DNA of 64,000 bases from Spongiactinospora sp. TRM90649 (GCF_029382225.1 NZ_JARLTC010000029.1:1-64000), one strand, 5' to 3'. Positions 30,449 to 39,632 are shown, numbered from the stretch's first letter. Notes: generated from the sequence alone by a model not told the origin. Translations and numbers: made by a program.

Positions 30449-31315
30449 TTGGCGGTAGTCCTCGGACCCAACAGGTACGGCAAGGCGGAGACCCGCGTCG
30501 TGCGGGTCACCCGCGGCCCCGGCGGCCACCGGATCAAGGACTGCAACGTCGGCGTCGCGCTGTCGGGCGACATGGACGACGCCCACCTCGGCCGCTCGAA
30601 CGCGGCCGTCCTGCCCACCGACTCCCAGAAGAACACCGTCTACGCCTTCGCCGCCCGGCACGGCATCGAGCAGATCGAGGACTTCGCGCTGCTGCTCGCC
30701 CGCCATTTCGTGGAATCCCAGCGCGCCGTCCACCACGCCCGCGTGAGCGTCGAGGAGTATCCCTGGGAGCCGGTCGCGGGGGGCGGCCACTCGTTCGCCG
30801 GGCGGGGCGGCGAGTCGCGCACCTGCGTGGCCCACCACGACCGCGACGGCACCGCCACGGTGGTGTCCGGCCTCGCGGGGCTCGTCCTGCTCAACACCAC
30901 CGGCTCGGAGTTCCGGGGGTTCGCCGTGGACGAGTACACCACGCTGGCGCCCGCCGCCGATCGGGTGCTGGCCACCGCCGTGACCGCCATGTGGCGCCAC
31001 ACCAAGACACACAGCGGCTATGGCGAGTCGCGGGAGCGGGCGCGCGGCGGCCTGGTCGCCGCCTTCGCCGGAACCCACAGCCGCTCCCTGCAGCAGACCC
31101 TCTACGCGATGGGCGAGCGGGTGCTCGCCGACGGCCCGGAACTGTGCGAGGTGCGGTTGTCCCTGCCCAACAGGCACCACTTCCTCGTGGACCTGACCCC
31201 CTTCGGCATCCGCAACGACGACGAGGTTTACCAGGTGGCGGATCGGCCGTACGGGCTGATCGAGGGCGCGGTGCTGCGTGCGGGCGCCCCGGCGGCGGGA
31301 TTCGCCTTCGACTAG
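30449..31315 (+). CDS. Urate oxidase (uricase)
   Basis: The 288-residue cofactor-free uricase oxidises urate to 5-hydroxyisourate with O2. The catalytic Lys is in RYGKAETRVVRVTR, the Thr in TDSQKNTVYAFA, and the active-site His and Asn region is LPNRHHFLVDLTPFG near the C-terminus; all are conserved. The TTG start follows GGGGGAG and lies 1 bp after the uraH stop. It completes the trio urate to allantoin. Product hydrogen peroxide would need a catalase; none lies in the window. Confidence 0.95.
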   Translation: MAVVLGPNRYGKAETRVVRVTRGPGGHRIKDCNVGVALSGDMDDAHLGRSNAAVLPTDSQKNTVYAFAARHGIEQIEDFALLLARHFVESQRAVHHARVSVEEYPWEPVAGGGHSFAGRGGESRTCVAHHDRDGTATVVSGLAGLVLLNTTGSEFRGFAVDEYTTLAPAADRVLATAVTAMWRHTKTHSGYGESRERARGGLVAAFAGTHSRSLQQTLYAMGERVLADGPELCEVRLSLPNRHHFLVDLTPFGIRNDDEVYQVADRPYGLIEGAVLRAGAPAAGFAFD

Positions 31316-31330
31316 CCGATTGGGGCGAAC

Positions 31331-32188
31331 GTGGACTTCATCCGGCCGGCGAACTGGGCGGAGGCGCTGGCGGCCAAGGCCGAGCGGCCCGCCGCCCTGC
31401 CCGTTCAGGGCGGCACCGACGTCATGGTGGAGATCAACTTCGACCGGCGGCGGCCGGACGCGCTGCTGGACCTGAACCCGGTGGACGAGCTGCGGCACTG
31501 GACCACCGCGCCCGACGGCACGCTGCGGGTGGGGGCGGGCGTGCCGTACCACGTGGTGATCGGCGAGCTGGGCGGGCCGCTGCCGGGCCTGGCGCAGGCG
31601 TCGCGGACGGTCGGGTCCCCGCAGATCCGCAACCGGGCCACGGTCGGCGGGAACCTGGGCTCGGGCTCGCCCGCGGGCGACTGCCATCCGCCGCTGCTGG
31701 CGGCGGAGGCGGTGATCGAGGTGGCGAGCGCGGCCCGGGGCACGCGGATGATCCCGGCCGACCGCTTCTACCTCGGGCCCAAACGCACCGCGCTGGCCGC
31801 CGACGAGCTGATCGCGGCGATCCACGTCCGCCCGGCGGCCGGGCCGCAGTACTTCGCCAAGGTGGGCACGAGGAACGCGATGGTCATCGCGGTGTGCTCG
31901 TTCGCCGTGGCGCTGAACCCGGCCGGGCGGCGGGTGGGCACCGGGATCGGCTCGGCCGCGCCCACGCCGCTGCGCGCCGTCGCCGCCGAGGAGTACCTGG
32001 CCGGGGCGCTGGACTGGTCGGGCCCGCTCGACCCGGCAGTCGCGGGCCGCTTCGGCGAGTTGGTGGCCGCCGCCGCGTCGCCGATCGACGACGTGCGCGG
32101 CACGGCGGGATACCGGCGGCACGCGCTGGCCGTCCTGGCCCGCCGCACGCTGACCTGGGCATGGCACGATTACCGGGAGGCGGGCTGA
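31331..32188 (+). CDS. Xanthine dehydrogenase FAD-binding subunit
   Basis: The 285-residue FAD subunit is of the CO dehydrogenase/xanthine dehydrogenase family. It shows FIRPANWAEALAAKAERPAA at the start, the FAD-pyrophosphate loop LPVQGGTDVMVEIN and the second FAD motif RNRATVGGNLGSGSPAGD. The C-terminal lobe has PLRAVAAEEYLAG. It would pass electrons from the iron-sulfur subunit to NAD+. The [2Fe-2S] subunit gene follows at once. The large molybdopterin subunit that binds purine is not in this operon, so either it is encoded elsewhere or these subunits serve another partner. Confidence 0.9.
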   Translation: MDFIRPANWAEALAAKAERPAALPVQGGTDVMVEINFDRRRPDALLDLNPVDELRHWTTAPDGTLRVGAGVPYHVVIGELGGPLPGLAQASRTVGSPQIRNRATVGGNLGSGSPAGDCHPPLLAAEAVIEVASAARGTRMIPADRFYLGPKRTALAADELIAAIHVRPAAGPQYFAKVGTRNAMVIAVCSFAVALNPAGRRVGTGIGSAAPTPLRAVAAEEYLAGALDWSGPLDPAVAGRFGELVAAAASPIDDVRGTAGYRRHALAVLARRTLTWAWHDYREAG

Positions 32189-32191
32189 GGC

Positions 32192-32665
32192 ATGCGCGTG
32201 ACCTTCACCGTGAACGGCCGCACGGCGGCCGTGGACGACGTCTGGGAGGGGGAGAGCCTGCTCTACGTGCTGCGCGAGCGAGTCGGGCTGCCCGGCTCCA
32301 AGAACGCCTGCGAGCAGGGCGAGTGCGGCTCGTGCACGGTCTACCTGGACGGCCTGCCGGTCTGCGCCTGCCTGGTCGCCGCCGGGCAGGCCGAGGGCCG
32401 CGAGGTGCGCACCGTGGAGGACCTCGCGCGCGGCGGCGAGCTGGACGCCGTCCAGCGGGCCTTCGTGGAGTGCGGCGCCGTCCAGTGCGGATTCTGCACC
32501 CCGGGACTGCTGGTGCAGGCCCACGACCTGATCGAGCGGACCGGACGGCCGGGCGACGCCGAGATCCGCGAGGCGCTGGCGGGCAACCTGTGCCGCTGCA
32601 CCGGCTACGAGAAGATCATCGAAGCGGTGCGCCTGGCCGCCGAGTGGAAGGCCGCCGGTCGGTGA
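32192..32665 (+). CDS. Xanthine dehydrogenase [2Fe-2S] subunit
   Basis: The 157-residue ferredoxin-like subunit has both clusters. The plant-type cluster is bound by cysteines in ACEQGECGSCTVYLDGLPVC, and the alpha-helical cluster by CGAVQCGFCTPG and GNLCRCTGY. It mediates electron transfer between the molybdenum centre and FAD. Its ATG lies 3 bp after the FAD-subunit stop, and its stop overlaps the deaminase start as GTGA. All eight cluster cysteines are present, so it should be functional despite the missing large-subunit gene. Confidence 0.93.
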   Translation: MRVTFTVNGRTAAVDDVWEGESLLYVLRERVGLPGSKNACEQGECGSCTVYLDGLPVCACLVAAGQAEGREVRTVEDLARGGELDAVQRAFVECGAVQCGFCTPGLLVQAHDLIERTGRPGDAEIREALAGNLCRCTGYEKIIEAVRLAAEWKAAGR

Positions 32666-34035
32666 CCGCCCCGCGACGCGTGATCGTCGAGAACGCCGCC
32701 ATCGCGCCCGTGGAGGGCGAGGAGATCGCCCGGGGCCACCTGGTGATCGAAGGCGACAGGATCGCCTCCCTGGGCGAGGGACCGCCCCCGCCGCTCCCGG
32801 CGTCTTCGGCCGTGGAGCGGATCGACGCCACCGGCTGCCTGGTCACCCCGGGGATGGTCAACACCCACCACCACCTCTACCAGTGGGCGACGCAGGGCAT
32901 GGAGGCCGAGAGCACGCTCTTCGAGTGGCTGACCGGCCTGTATCGCCCGTGGTCGCGGATGGACGCCGAGGTCGTCTCGGGCGCGGCGCGGGCCGGACTG
33001 GCCTGGCTGGCGCTCACCGGCTGCACGACCACCACCGACCACCACTACCTCTTCCCGAAGGGCCGGGGCGACCTGTTCGCCGCAACCGTCGAGGCGGCGC
33101 GTGAGACGGGCCTGCGCTTCCACCCCTGCCGGGGATCGATGGACCTGGGCAGGTCGAGCGGCGGGCTGCCGCCCGACGAGGTCGTGGAGCGCACCGACGA
33201 CGTCCTGGCCCACACCGCCGAGATGATCGACGCCTACCACGACCCGTCGTTCTCCTCCATGCTGCGGGTGGCGGTCGCCCCCTGCTCGCCGTTCTCGGTG
33301 ACCGAGGAACTGCTGACCGGCTCGGCCGAGCTGGCCCGGGACAAGGGGGTCAGGCTGCACACCCACCTGGCCGAGACCCTCGACGAGGAGCGGCACTGCC
33401 GCGAACGGCTCGGCGTCACGCCCGTGCAGTACATGGAACGCGCCGGTTGGCTCGGCGCCGACGTGTGGCTCGCGCACTGCGTCCACGTCGGCGACCACGA
33501 CGTGCGCCGCCTGGCCGCCACCGGCACCGGCGTGGCGCACTGCCCCACCTCCAACGGCCGGGTCGGCGCGGGCATCGCGCGGGCCTCCCACCTGGCGCGC
33601 GCGGGCGTACCAGTCGGGCTCGGCGTGGACGGCCCGGCCTCCGCCGAGGTCAACTCCATGGCGGGCGAGGCCAGGATGGCCCTGCTCACCCAGCGCGCCA
33701 GGTACGGCCCCACGGCGCTGAGCGCCCGCGAGGCGCTCACCATGGCCACCCTCGGCGGCGCGCGGTGCCTGGGCAGGCAGGACGAACTGGGCTCGCTGGT
33801 GCCGGGCAAGCTGGCCGACCTGGCGATCTGGCGCACCGGCGGCTTCCACGCCGCGATCGCCGACCCCGTGGTCGCCCTGGTCCACGCCCACACGCCGCCG
33901 CTGGCCCGCCTGCTGGTCGGCGGGGCCACCGTGGTCCGCGACGGCGAGCTGACCACCACCGACGGCCACGCCGCCGCCCGCGCCGGCGCGCTGGCCCACC
34001 GCCGCCTGCTGTCACTCGCCGGGGATGTGCTGTGA
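32662..34035 (+). CDS. 8-oxoguanine/guanine-type deaminase
   Basis: The 457-residue zinc amidohydrolase belongs to the ATZ/TRZ-like group. Metal ligands are seen in GMVNTHHHLYQWATQG, LHTHLAETLDEE, WLAHCVHVGDHD and GLGVDGPASAEVNSM. Close relatives convert 8-oxoguanine to urate, feeding the uricase here; others act on guanine or pterins. The Pro in DGPASAE replaces the Ser often seen in 8-oxoguanine deaminases, so the substrate is somewhat uncertain. The start overlaps the iron-sulfur subunit stop. In the operon it would supply urate or xanthine from guanine-type bases. Confidence 0.85.
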   Translation: MTAPRRVIVENAAIAPVEGEEIARGHLVIEGDRIASLGEGPPPPLPASSAVERIDATGCLVTPGMVNTHHHLYQWATQGMEAESTLFEWLTGLYRPWSRMDAEVVSGAARAGLAWLALTGCTTTTDHHYLFPKGRGDLFAATVEAARETGLRFHPCRGSMDLGRSSGGLPPDEVVERTDDVLAHTAEMIDAYHDPSFSSMLRVAVAPCSPFSVTEELLTGSAELARDKGVRLHTHLAETLDEERHCRERLGVTPVQYMERAGWLGADVWLAHCVHVGDHDVRRLAATGTGVAHCPTSNGRVGAGIARASHLARAGVPVGLGVDGPASAEVNSMAGEARMALLTQRARYGPTALSAREALTMATLGGARCLGRQDELGSLVPGKLADLAIWRTGGFHAAIADPVVALVHAHTPPLARLLVGGATVVRDGELTTTDGHAAARAGALAHRRLLSLAGDVL

Positions 34036-34072
34036 TGAAGGCGCCACGCAAACCGTCCGGCAGGGAGCACGA

Positions 34073-35326
34073 GTGTCCGCGTCGTCCACGTCATCCACGT
34101 CGCCAACATCGTCCGCCAAGGGGCATGTCGTCATCGCGCCCGACAAGTTCAAGGGGTCGCTGAGCGCGGCGGAGGTGGCCGCGCGGGTGGCGGCCGGGCT
34201 CGGCCCCGGCGTCGAGACCGTCCTGCTGCCCGTCGCCGACGGCGGTGACGGCACCGTGGACGCCGTAGTGGCCTGCGGGTTCACCCGCGTCGAGGTGGAG
34301 GTCACCGGCCCGGTCGGCGACCCGGTGAAGGCCGCCTACGCCTGGCATCCGGGCCCGGCGGGCGGCGTTCCCACGGCGGTGGTGGAGCTCGCCGAGGCGT
34401 CGGGTCTGCGCCGCCTGCCCGTGGAGCACACCCCGGGCGCCACGGGGTCGGCCGCCCACCCGGGCGTCGCCCTCGCGCCGCTCACGGCGACCAGCCGGGG
34501 CACGGGCGAGCTGATCGCGCACGCCCTGCGGCAGGGCGCCCACCGCGTGGTGCTCGGCTTGGGCGGCAGCGCGTGCACCGACGGCGGCACGGGCATGATG
34601 GCCGGGCTGGGCGTGCGCTTCCTCGACGCGGACGGCGCCGACCTGGCCCCTGGCGGTGCCGCGCTGCGCGACCTGGCCCTCATCGACACCACCGGGCTGC
34701 TCGACCTCGCCGGCGTCGAGGTGATCGTCGCCGTCGACGTCGACAACCCGCTGCTCGGCCCCTACGGCGCAGCCGCCGTGTACGGCCCGCAGAAGGGCGC
34801 GACCCCCGCCGACGTCGCAGTGCTGGAGGCGGGCCTGGCCCGCCTGGCCGCCGTCGCCGCGCACACGCACGGAGTGGTCGGCGCGGCCGAGCACGACGGC
34901 GTGGTGCGCCGGATGGGCGTCGCCGCCGAGCCGGGCGCGGGCGCGGCCGGGGGAGTGGGCTTCGGCGCGCTGGCCTTCCTCGGCGCGGAGATCCGGCCGG
35001 GCATCGCCTACCTGCTCGACCTGCTCGGCTTCTCCCGCCACCTCGCGGGCGCGCGTCTGGTCGTCACCGGCGAGGGCGCCCTGGACGAGCAGACCCTGCG
35101 CGGCAAGGCCCCCGCAGGGGTCGCCGAGGCGGCGGCAGCGGCGGGCGTGCCCGTGGTCGCGGTATGCGGGCGCCTCTTCCTGGGTGAGGAGGAGCTGCGC
35201 GCCGCCGGGATCCGGGCCGCCTACGCGCTGACCGACATCGAGCCCGACCCGGTCCGCTGCGTCGCGGAAGCCGGTCCCCTGCTGGAGCGCCTGGCCGCCG
35301 GCCACCTCACCCCCTGGGTCACCTGA
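34073..35326 (+). CDS. glxK: Glycerate kinase
   Basis: The 417-residue glycerate kinase is of the GlxK/GarK family and makes phosphoglycerate. Motifs are VVIAPDKFKGSLSAAEVAAR, LLPVADGGDGTVDAVV, VLGLGGSACTDGGTGMM, YGPQKGATPADV and VVTGEGALDEQTLRGKAP. The GTG at 34073 follows GGGAG; the first ten codons (SASSTSSTSPTSS) come from a run of near-repeats of GTCCACGTC-like triplets and are probably unstructured. In a ureide operon it processes glycerate formed from glyoxylate released downstream of ureidoglycolate. Glyoxylate carboligase and tartronate semialdehyde reductase are not in the window. Confidence 0.92.
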   Translation: MSASSTSSTSPTSSAKGHVVIAPDKFKGSLSAAEVAARVAAGLGPGVETVLLPVADGGDGTVDAVVACGFTRVEVEVTGPVGDPVKAAYAWHPGPAGGVPTAVVELAEASGLRRLPVEHTPGATGSAAHPGVALAPLTATSRGTGELIAHALRQGAHRVVLGLGGSACTDGGTGMMAGLGVRFLDADGADLAPGGAALRDLALIDTTGLLDLAGVEVIVAVDVDNPLLGPYGAAAVYGPQKGATPADVAVLEAGLARLAAVAAHTHGVVGAAEHDGVVRRMGVAAEPGAGAAGGVGFGALAFLGAEIRPGIAYLLDLLGFSRHLAGARLVVTGEGALDEQTLRGKAPAGVAEAAAAAGVPVVAVCGRLFLGEEELRAAGIRAAYALTDIEPDPVRCVAEAGPLLERLAAGHLTPWVT

Positions 35327-35328
35327 CG

Positions 35329-36615
35329 ATGCACGACCTCGTGGTGCGCTCGCGCCGGGCCGTCCTGCCGGACGGCCCGACCGGCGCGTCGGTCGCCGTC
35401 CGCGACGGACGGATCTCCGCGCTGAGCGGCTACGACGCGCCCCCGCCCGCCCGCGAGGAGGTGGACCTCGGGGAGGTGGCGCTGCTCCCCGGGCTGGTCG
35501 ACACCCACGTCCACGTCAATGAGCCCGGCAGGACCCACTGGGAGGGGTTCGCCACCGCGACCAGGGCCGCCGCGGCGGGCGGCGTGACCACCATCGTGGA
35601 CATGCCGCTCAACTCGATCCCGCCGACCGTGACCGCCGCCGCGCTGGCGGTGAAGCGGGCGGCGGCGGCCGGGCGCTGCCACGTGGACGTGGCCTTCTGG
35701 GGCGGGGCGGTGCCCGGCAACATCGGGGAGCTGCGCGGGCTGCACGAGGCCGGGGCGCGCGGGTTCAAGTGCTTCCTGTCGCAGTCGGGGGTGGAGGAGT
35801 TCCCGCCCCTGGACGCGGCCGGGCTGCGCGCCGCGTTCGCGGAGATCGCCCGGTTCGGCGGGCTGATGATCGTCCACGCGGAGGACCCGGAGCTGCTCAC
35901 CGATCCTGCCGGGCCCGGCTACCCGGAGTTCCTGGCGTCGCGGCCGGAGGCGGCGGAGCGGCGGGCCGTGGAAAGGGTCGTGGCGGCCGCGCGCGAGGCC
36001 GGGGCGCGGGCGCACATCCCGCACGTGTCGTCGGCGAACTGCCTCGCGCCGATCGAGCGGGCCCGGCGGGAGGGCGTGGCCGTGACCGCCGAGACCTGCC
36101 CGCACTACCTGGTGCTGTGCGCGGAGGAGATCACCGGGACGGCGGCCAAGTGCTGCCCGCCGGTCCGGGAGGCCGCCAACCGCGAGGCGCTCTGGCGGGG
36201 CCTGGCCGCCGGGGCGCTCACCTGCGTGGTCTCCGACCACTCGCCGTCCACCCCCGACCTGAAGTCCGCCGACTTCGCCACGGCCTGGGGCGGGGTCTCC
36301 TCACTGCAGCTCGGCCTGCCGCTGGTCTGGACCGAGGCGCGGCGGCGCGGGCACTCTCTCGGCGACATCGCCCGCTGGATGGCCGAAGCGCCGGCCGCGC
36401 TGGCGGGCCTGACCGGCAAGGGCGCGCTCGCGGTGGGACGCGACGCCGACATGGTGGCCTTCGACCCGGGCGCGGCGTTCACCGTCCGGGCGAGCGACCT
36501 GCACCACCGCAACCCCGTCACGCCGTACCACGGGCGGAAGCTGACCGGCGTGGTGCGCGCCACCTGGCTGCGCGGCAGGCTCGCCGGCGGCGACCCGGCG
36601 GGGGTGCTCCTGTGA
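35329..36615 (+). CDS. allB: Allantoinase
   Basis: The 428-residue cyclic amidohydrolase opens allantoin to allantoate. Binuclear-metal ligands and carbamylated Lys are visible: LVDTHVHVNEPGRTHWEGF, GFKCFLSQSG, MIVHAEDPELL, AHIPHVSSANCL and VVSDHSPSTPDLK. The Ser-Pro-Ser-Thr-Pro after the metal Asp is the allantoinase hallmark that separates it from hydantoinases and dihydroorotases. The ATG lies 2 bp after the glycerate kinase stop. The stop overlaps the allantoicase start. Confidence 0.94.
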   Translation: MHDLVVRSRRAVLPDGPTGASVAVRDGRISALSGYDAPPPAREEVDLGEVALLPGLVDTHVHVNEPGRTHWEGFATATRAAAAGGVTTIVDMPLNSIPPTVTAAALAVKRAAAAGRCHVDVAFWGGAVPGNIGELRGLHEAGARGFKCFLSQSGVEEFPPLDAAGLRAAFAEIARFGGLMIVHAEDPELLTDPAGPGYPEFLASRPEAAERRAVERVVAAAREAGARAHIPHVSSANCLAPIERARREGVAVTAETCPHYLVLCAEEITGTAAKCCPPVREAANREALWRGLAAGALTCVVSDHSPSTPDLKSADFATAWGGVSSLQLGLPLVWTEARRRGHSLGDIARWMAEAPAALAGLTGKGALAVGRDADMVAFDPGAAFTVRASDLHHRNPVTPYHGRKLTGVVRATWLRGRLAGGDPAGVLL

Positions 36616-37604
36616 CCGGCCCGGCCGGGTTCGCCGGCCTGCCCGACCTCGCGCTGCGCGGCAACGGCGGGTCCGTGGTGGCCGCCAGCGACGAGTCCTT
36701 CGCGGCGCGGGAGAACCTGATCCGCCCCGGACGCCCCGGTTTCCAGCCGCACACGTTCGGCGCCAAGGGCCAGGTCTACGACGGGTGGGAGACGCGCCGC
36801 CGCCGCGAACCCGGCCACGACTGGGCCGTGGTCCGGCTCGGCATGCCGGGCGTCGTGCGCGGAGTGGTGATCGACACCGCCTGGTTCACCGGCAACCACC
36901 CCACCCACGCCTGGCTGGAGGCCTGCGCGCTGCCCGGTCACCCCTCGCCCGCCGACCTGCTCGCCGCCGACTGGACCGAACTGGTGCCGCGCGCCCCGCT
37001 GAGCGGCGACGCCGAGCACCACTTCGAGGTGCGCGACGAGCGGCGCTGGACCCACGTCCGGCTCAACATCCACCCCGACGGCGGGGTGGCCAGGCTGCGG
37101 GTGCACGGCGAGGTCGTGCCCGACCTGTCCATCTGGGCGGGCATGACCATCGACCTGGCCGCGCTGCGCAACGGGGCGATGGTCACCGCCTCCTCCGGCG
37201 GCTTCTACTCCTCCGCCGCCAACGTCATCGCGCCCGGTCTGGCCAGGCACCAGGCGGAGGGCTGGGAGACCGCGCGGCGGCGCGACGGCGGCAACGACTG
37301 GCTGGTGGTCCGGCTGGCCGGGCCCGGCATGATCCAGGTGGCCGAACTGGACACCGCCAACCTGGTGTTCAACGCCCCGGCGGCGGCCCGGCTCACCGGC
37401 GTGGACGCGCGGCACGGGCCGCCGGGCGATCCGGCGGGGTGGGCGGAACTGCTGCCGCGCACGGCGCTGCGGGCCGACGAGCCGCACGCCGTCCGGCTCG
37501 ATCCGGCCGCCGCCGCGCGGACGGTCACGCACGTGCGGCTGGACATCTACCCGGACGGCGGGCTGGCCCGCCTGCGGCTGCACGGCCGCCTCGCGGACGG
37601 ATGA
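36612..37604 (+). CDS. alc: Allantoicase
   Basis: The 330-residue enzyme hydrolyses allantoate to urea and S-ureidoglycolate. The two tandem jelly-roll repeats of the family are plain: the first has VVAASDESFAARENLI, GWETRRRREPGHDWAVVRLG and THVRLNIHPDGGVARLRVHG; the second has VTASSGGFYSSAANVI, GWETARRRDGGNDWLVVRLA and THVRLDIYPDGGLARLRLHG. It is the last gene of the operon. Its stop codon directly abuts the stop of the convergent kinase gene, with no base between. Ureidoglycolate lyase and urease are not in the window. Confidence 0.95.
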   Translation: MTGPAGFAGLPDLALRGNGGSVVAASDESFAARENLIRPGRPGFQPHTFGAKGQVYDGWETRRRREPGHDWAVVRLGMPGVVRGVVIDTAWFTGNHPTHAWLEACALPGHPSPADLLAADWTELVPRAPLSGDAEHHFEVRDERRWTHVRLNIHPDGGVARLRVHGEVVPDLSIWAGMTIDLAALRNGAMVTASSGGFYSSAANVIAPGLARHQAEGWETARRRDGGNDWLVVRLAGPGMIQVAELDTANLVFNAPAAARLTGVDARHGPPGDPAGWAELLPRTALRADEPHAVRLDPAAAARTVTHVRLDIYPDGGLARLRLHGRLADG

Positions 37605-39521
37605 TCAGTACCAGATCGTGACGCGGGTGCCGCGTGGGGCCTGCTGGCCCGACAGCGGGAGCTGCCCGCGCACGATGCCGCCGCCCATGCGCAGCTTGCG
37701 GACCCTCACCTTGAAACCGGCGGCCTGCAGCTCGCGCTGGGCGTCGGCGACGTTCTTGTAGAGCACGTTGGGGATCGCCAGGACCGTGCCGTCGCCGTTG
37801 TTCTGCCCGGTCTCCCACGGCCACTGGAACGGCACGTTGCACTGCGACAGCGTCAGGCTGACCCGCACGGTCTTGTCGATCTCGGCCTTCGGCCGCGGGT
37901 CCTGGGCGATGACCGTGCACGGCTCGGCGTCGTCGGTCTGCTCCTTGGACTCGAACTGGAAGCCCTGCTCGCGCAGCCACTGCTCGGCCTGGTCGCGGGG
38001 CAGGCCCATCAGGTCGGGCATCAGCAGGCCGGCGCTGAGCGTGATGTCGACCTTGCCGCCCTCGCGGAGCCTGCCGCCGGCCTTCGGGTTGCTGCTCAGC
38101 ACCAGCCCCCGCTGGACGGTGTCGCTCTCCCTGCGGTGCACGTCGTCGACCTTCAGGCCGAGCTGCGACAGGCGCTCGCGGGCCGTGCCCTCGGGCACGC
38201 CGGTGAGGTCGGGGACCGCGACCATCTTGGGCCCCAGCGAGGGGATCAGCGTGAGCCGGGCGCCGCGGTCGACCTCGATGCCGGCCACGGGGTCGGTGCG
38301 CAGCACGCTGTCCTTGGTCACCTCGCCGTCGTGGACGCCCTCGCCGATCACCACGGCGAACCCGCGCGACTCGGCCTGTGACCTGGCGATGTCGATGTTC
38401 TTGCCGCGCAGCTCGGGGACCTTGAGCGGCGGGCTCTGGGAGAAGAACCAGCCGGTGAAGGCGACGGCGGCCACCATCACCACGCCCAGCGCCACCAGGA
38501 ACGGGTTGACGCGCCGCCGGGCCCGCTCGGGCATCTGCGGGCGCGGCTGGATCAGCGTGTGGCCCGCGGGAGGCGGCGGCTGGGTGGGCGGGTGCGCCGT
38601 GGGCCTGGGCATGGCCCCGGTGCCCGGCATGGACAGGTTGGAGACCGCGTCGCCGGTCGGCGGGACGCTGTCGCTCGCGAGCGCGCGGTGCGCCTCCACC
38701 GCGGCGATCAGCAGCGCGCCGGCGTCGGCGGGCCGCTCCTCCGGCGCGCGGCTGGTGGCCGCGGACACCAGCGCGTCGAGCGCCGGCGGGATGTCGGGGA
38801 TCAGCGACGAGGGCGGCGGCACCGTGTCGTGGACGTGCTTGTATGCGATCGTCATCGGCGCGTCGCCGTCGTACGGCTGGCGGCCGGTGATCAACTCGAA
38901 GAGCATGATGCCCGCGGAGTAGACGTCGCTGCGCGCGTCGGTGCGGCCCGTGGTCACCTGCTCGGGCGACATGTAGCCGATCGTGCCGATCATCACGCCG
39001 GTGCGGGTCTGGTTGCTCGCCTCCACGGCGCGGGCCAGCCCGAAGTCGACGACCTTGACCCGGCCGTCCTCGGCCAGCAGCACGTTCTCCGGCTTCACGT
39101 CGCGGTGGATCAGGCTCTTCTGGTGCGCCGCGCTGAGCGCGGCCAGCACCGGGATGACGATCTCCAGCGACTCGCGCGGGGTGAGCCGTCCGCGCTCGCG
39201 CAACGCGTCGCGCAGCGTGCGGCCGGGGACGTACTCCATGGAGAGGTAGACGATGTCGCCGTCGGCGCCCTGGTCGAACACCTGCACCACGTTGGGGTGG
39301 GACAGACTGGCCACCGACTTGGCCTCGCCGATGAACCTGCGCACGAACGAAGGGTCCTCGGCGAGGGAACGGTGCATCACCTTCAGGGCCACCGTGCGGT
39401 CGAGCCGGATGTCGAGGGCGACGTAGACGGTGGCCATGCCGCCCCTGGCGATCCGGGACTCGACGCGATAACGCCCGTCGAGAAGCCTCCCGACGAGGGG
39501 GTCCGCTAGCGTCGTGTCCAC
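37605..39521 (-). CDS. PASTA-domain Ser/Thr protein kinase, PknL-like by position
   Basis: The 638-residue transmembrane kinase has a Hanks-type domain at 1-270: GGMATVYVALD glycine loop, ATP-site Lys in VALKVMH, catalytic HRDVKPENVLL at 139-149, DFGLA at 159-163 and activation segment ending GYMSPEQ. A Pro-rich linker, one membrane helix (about 340-360) and four extracellular PASTA repeats (about 365-638; e.g. VPELRGKNIDIARSQAESRG, VPDLTGVPEGTARERLSQLG) follow. PASTA repeats bind muropeptides. Position beside aroF and the Rv2175c gene matches mycobacterial pknL, although PknL itself lacks PASTA repeats. A likely substrate is the Rv2175c-like protein. The GTG start is the only one fitting the kinase N-terminus. 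Confidence 0.93.
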   Translation of the reverse strand: MDTTLADPLVGRLLDGRYRVESRIARGGMATVYVALDIRLDRTVALKVMHRSLAEDPSFVRRFIGEAKSVASLSHPNVVQVFDQGADGDIVYLSMEYVPGRTLRDALRERGRLTPRESLEIVIPVLAALSAAHQKSLIHRDVKPENVLLAEDGRVKVVDFGLARAVEASNQTRTGVMIGTIGYMSPEQVTTGRTDARSDVYSAGIMLFELITGRQPYDGDAPMTIAYKHVHDTVPPPSSLIPDIPPALDALVSAATSRAPEERPADAGALLIAAVEAHRALASDSVPPTGDAVSNLSMPGTGAMPRPTAHPPTQPPPPAGHTLIQPRPQMPERARRRVNPFLVALGVVMVAAVAFTGWFFSQSPPLKVPELRGKNIDIARSQAESRGFAVVIGEGVHDGEVTKDSVLRTDPVAGIEVDRGARLTLIPSLGPKMVAVPDLTGVPEGTARERLSQLGLKVDDVHRRESDTVQRGLVLSSNPKAGGRLREGGKVDITLSAGLLMPDLMGLPRDQAEQWLREQGFQFESKEQTDDAEPCTVIAQDPRPKAEIDKTVRVSLTLSQCNVPFQWPWETGQNNGDGTVLAIPNVLYKNVADAQRELQAAGFKVRVRKLRMGGGIVRGQLPLSGQQAPRGTRVTIWY

Positions 39522-39632
39522 GGCCCCGAGTTTACGGGCGTTTTGCGACGGGCACCGCGCCTACGTCCCAAACCGATGCCGAGCCGTTCCCAGGCATTGG
39601 GCAAGAACGTACTCGTGGTGTGGAAGGTGACG

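Noticed and set aside
30991..32661. Upstream extension of the 8-oxoguanine deaminase frame to 30991
   Set aside because: It is out of frame with the uricase and both xanthine dehydrogenase subunits it crosses. The GTG overlap at 32662 gives the family start.
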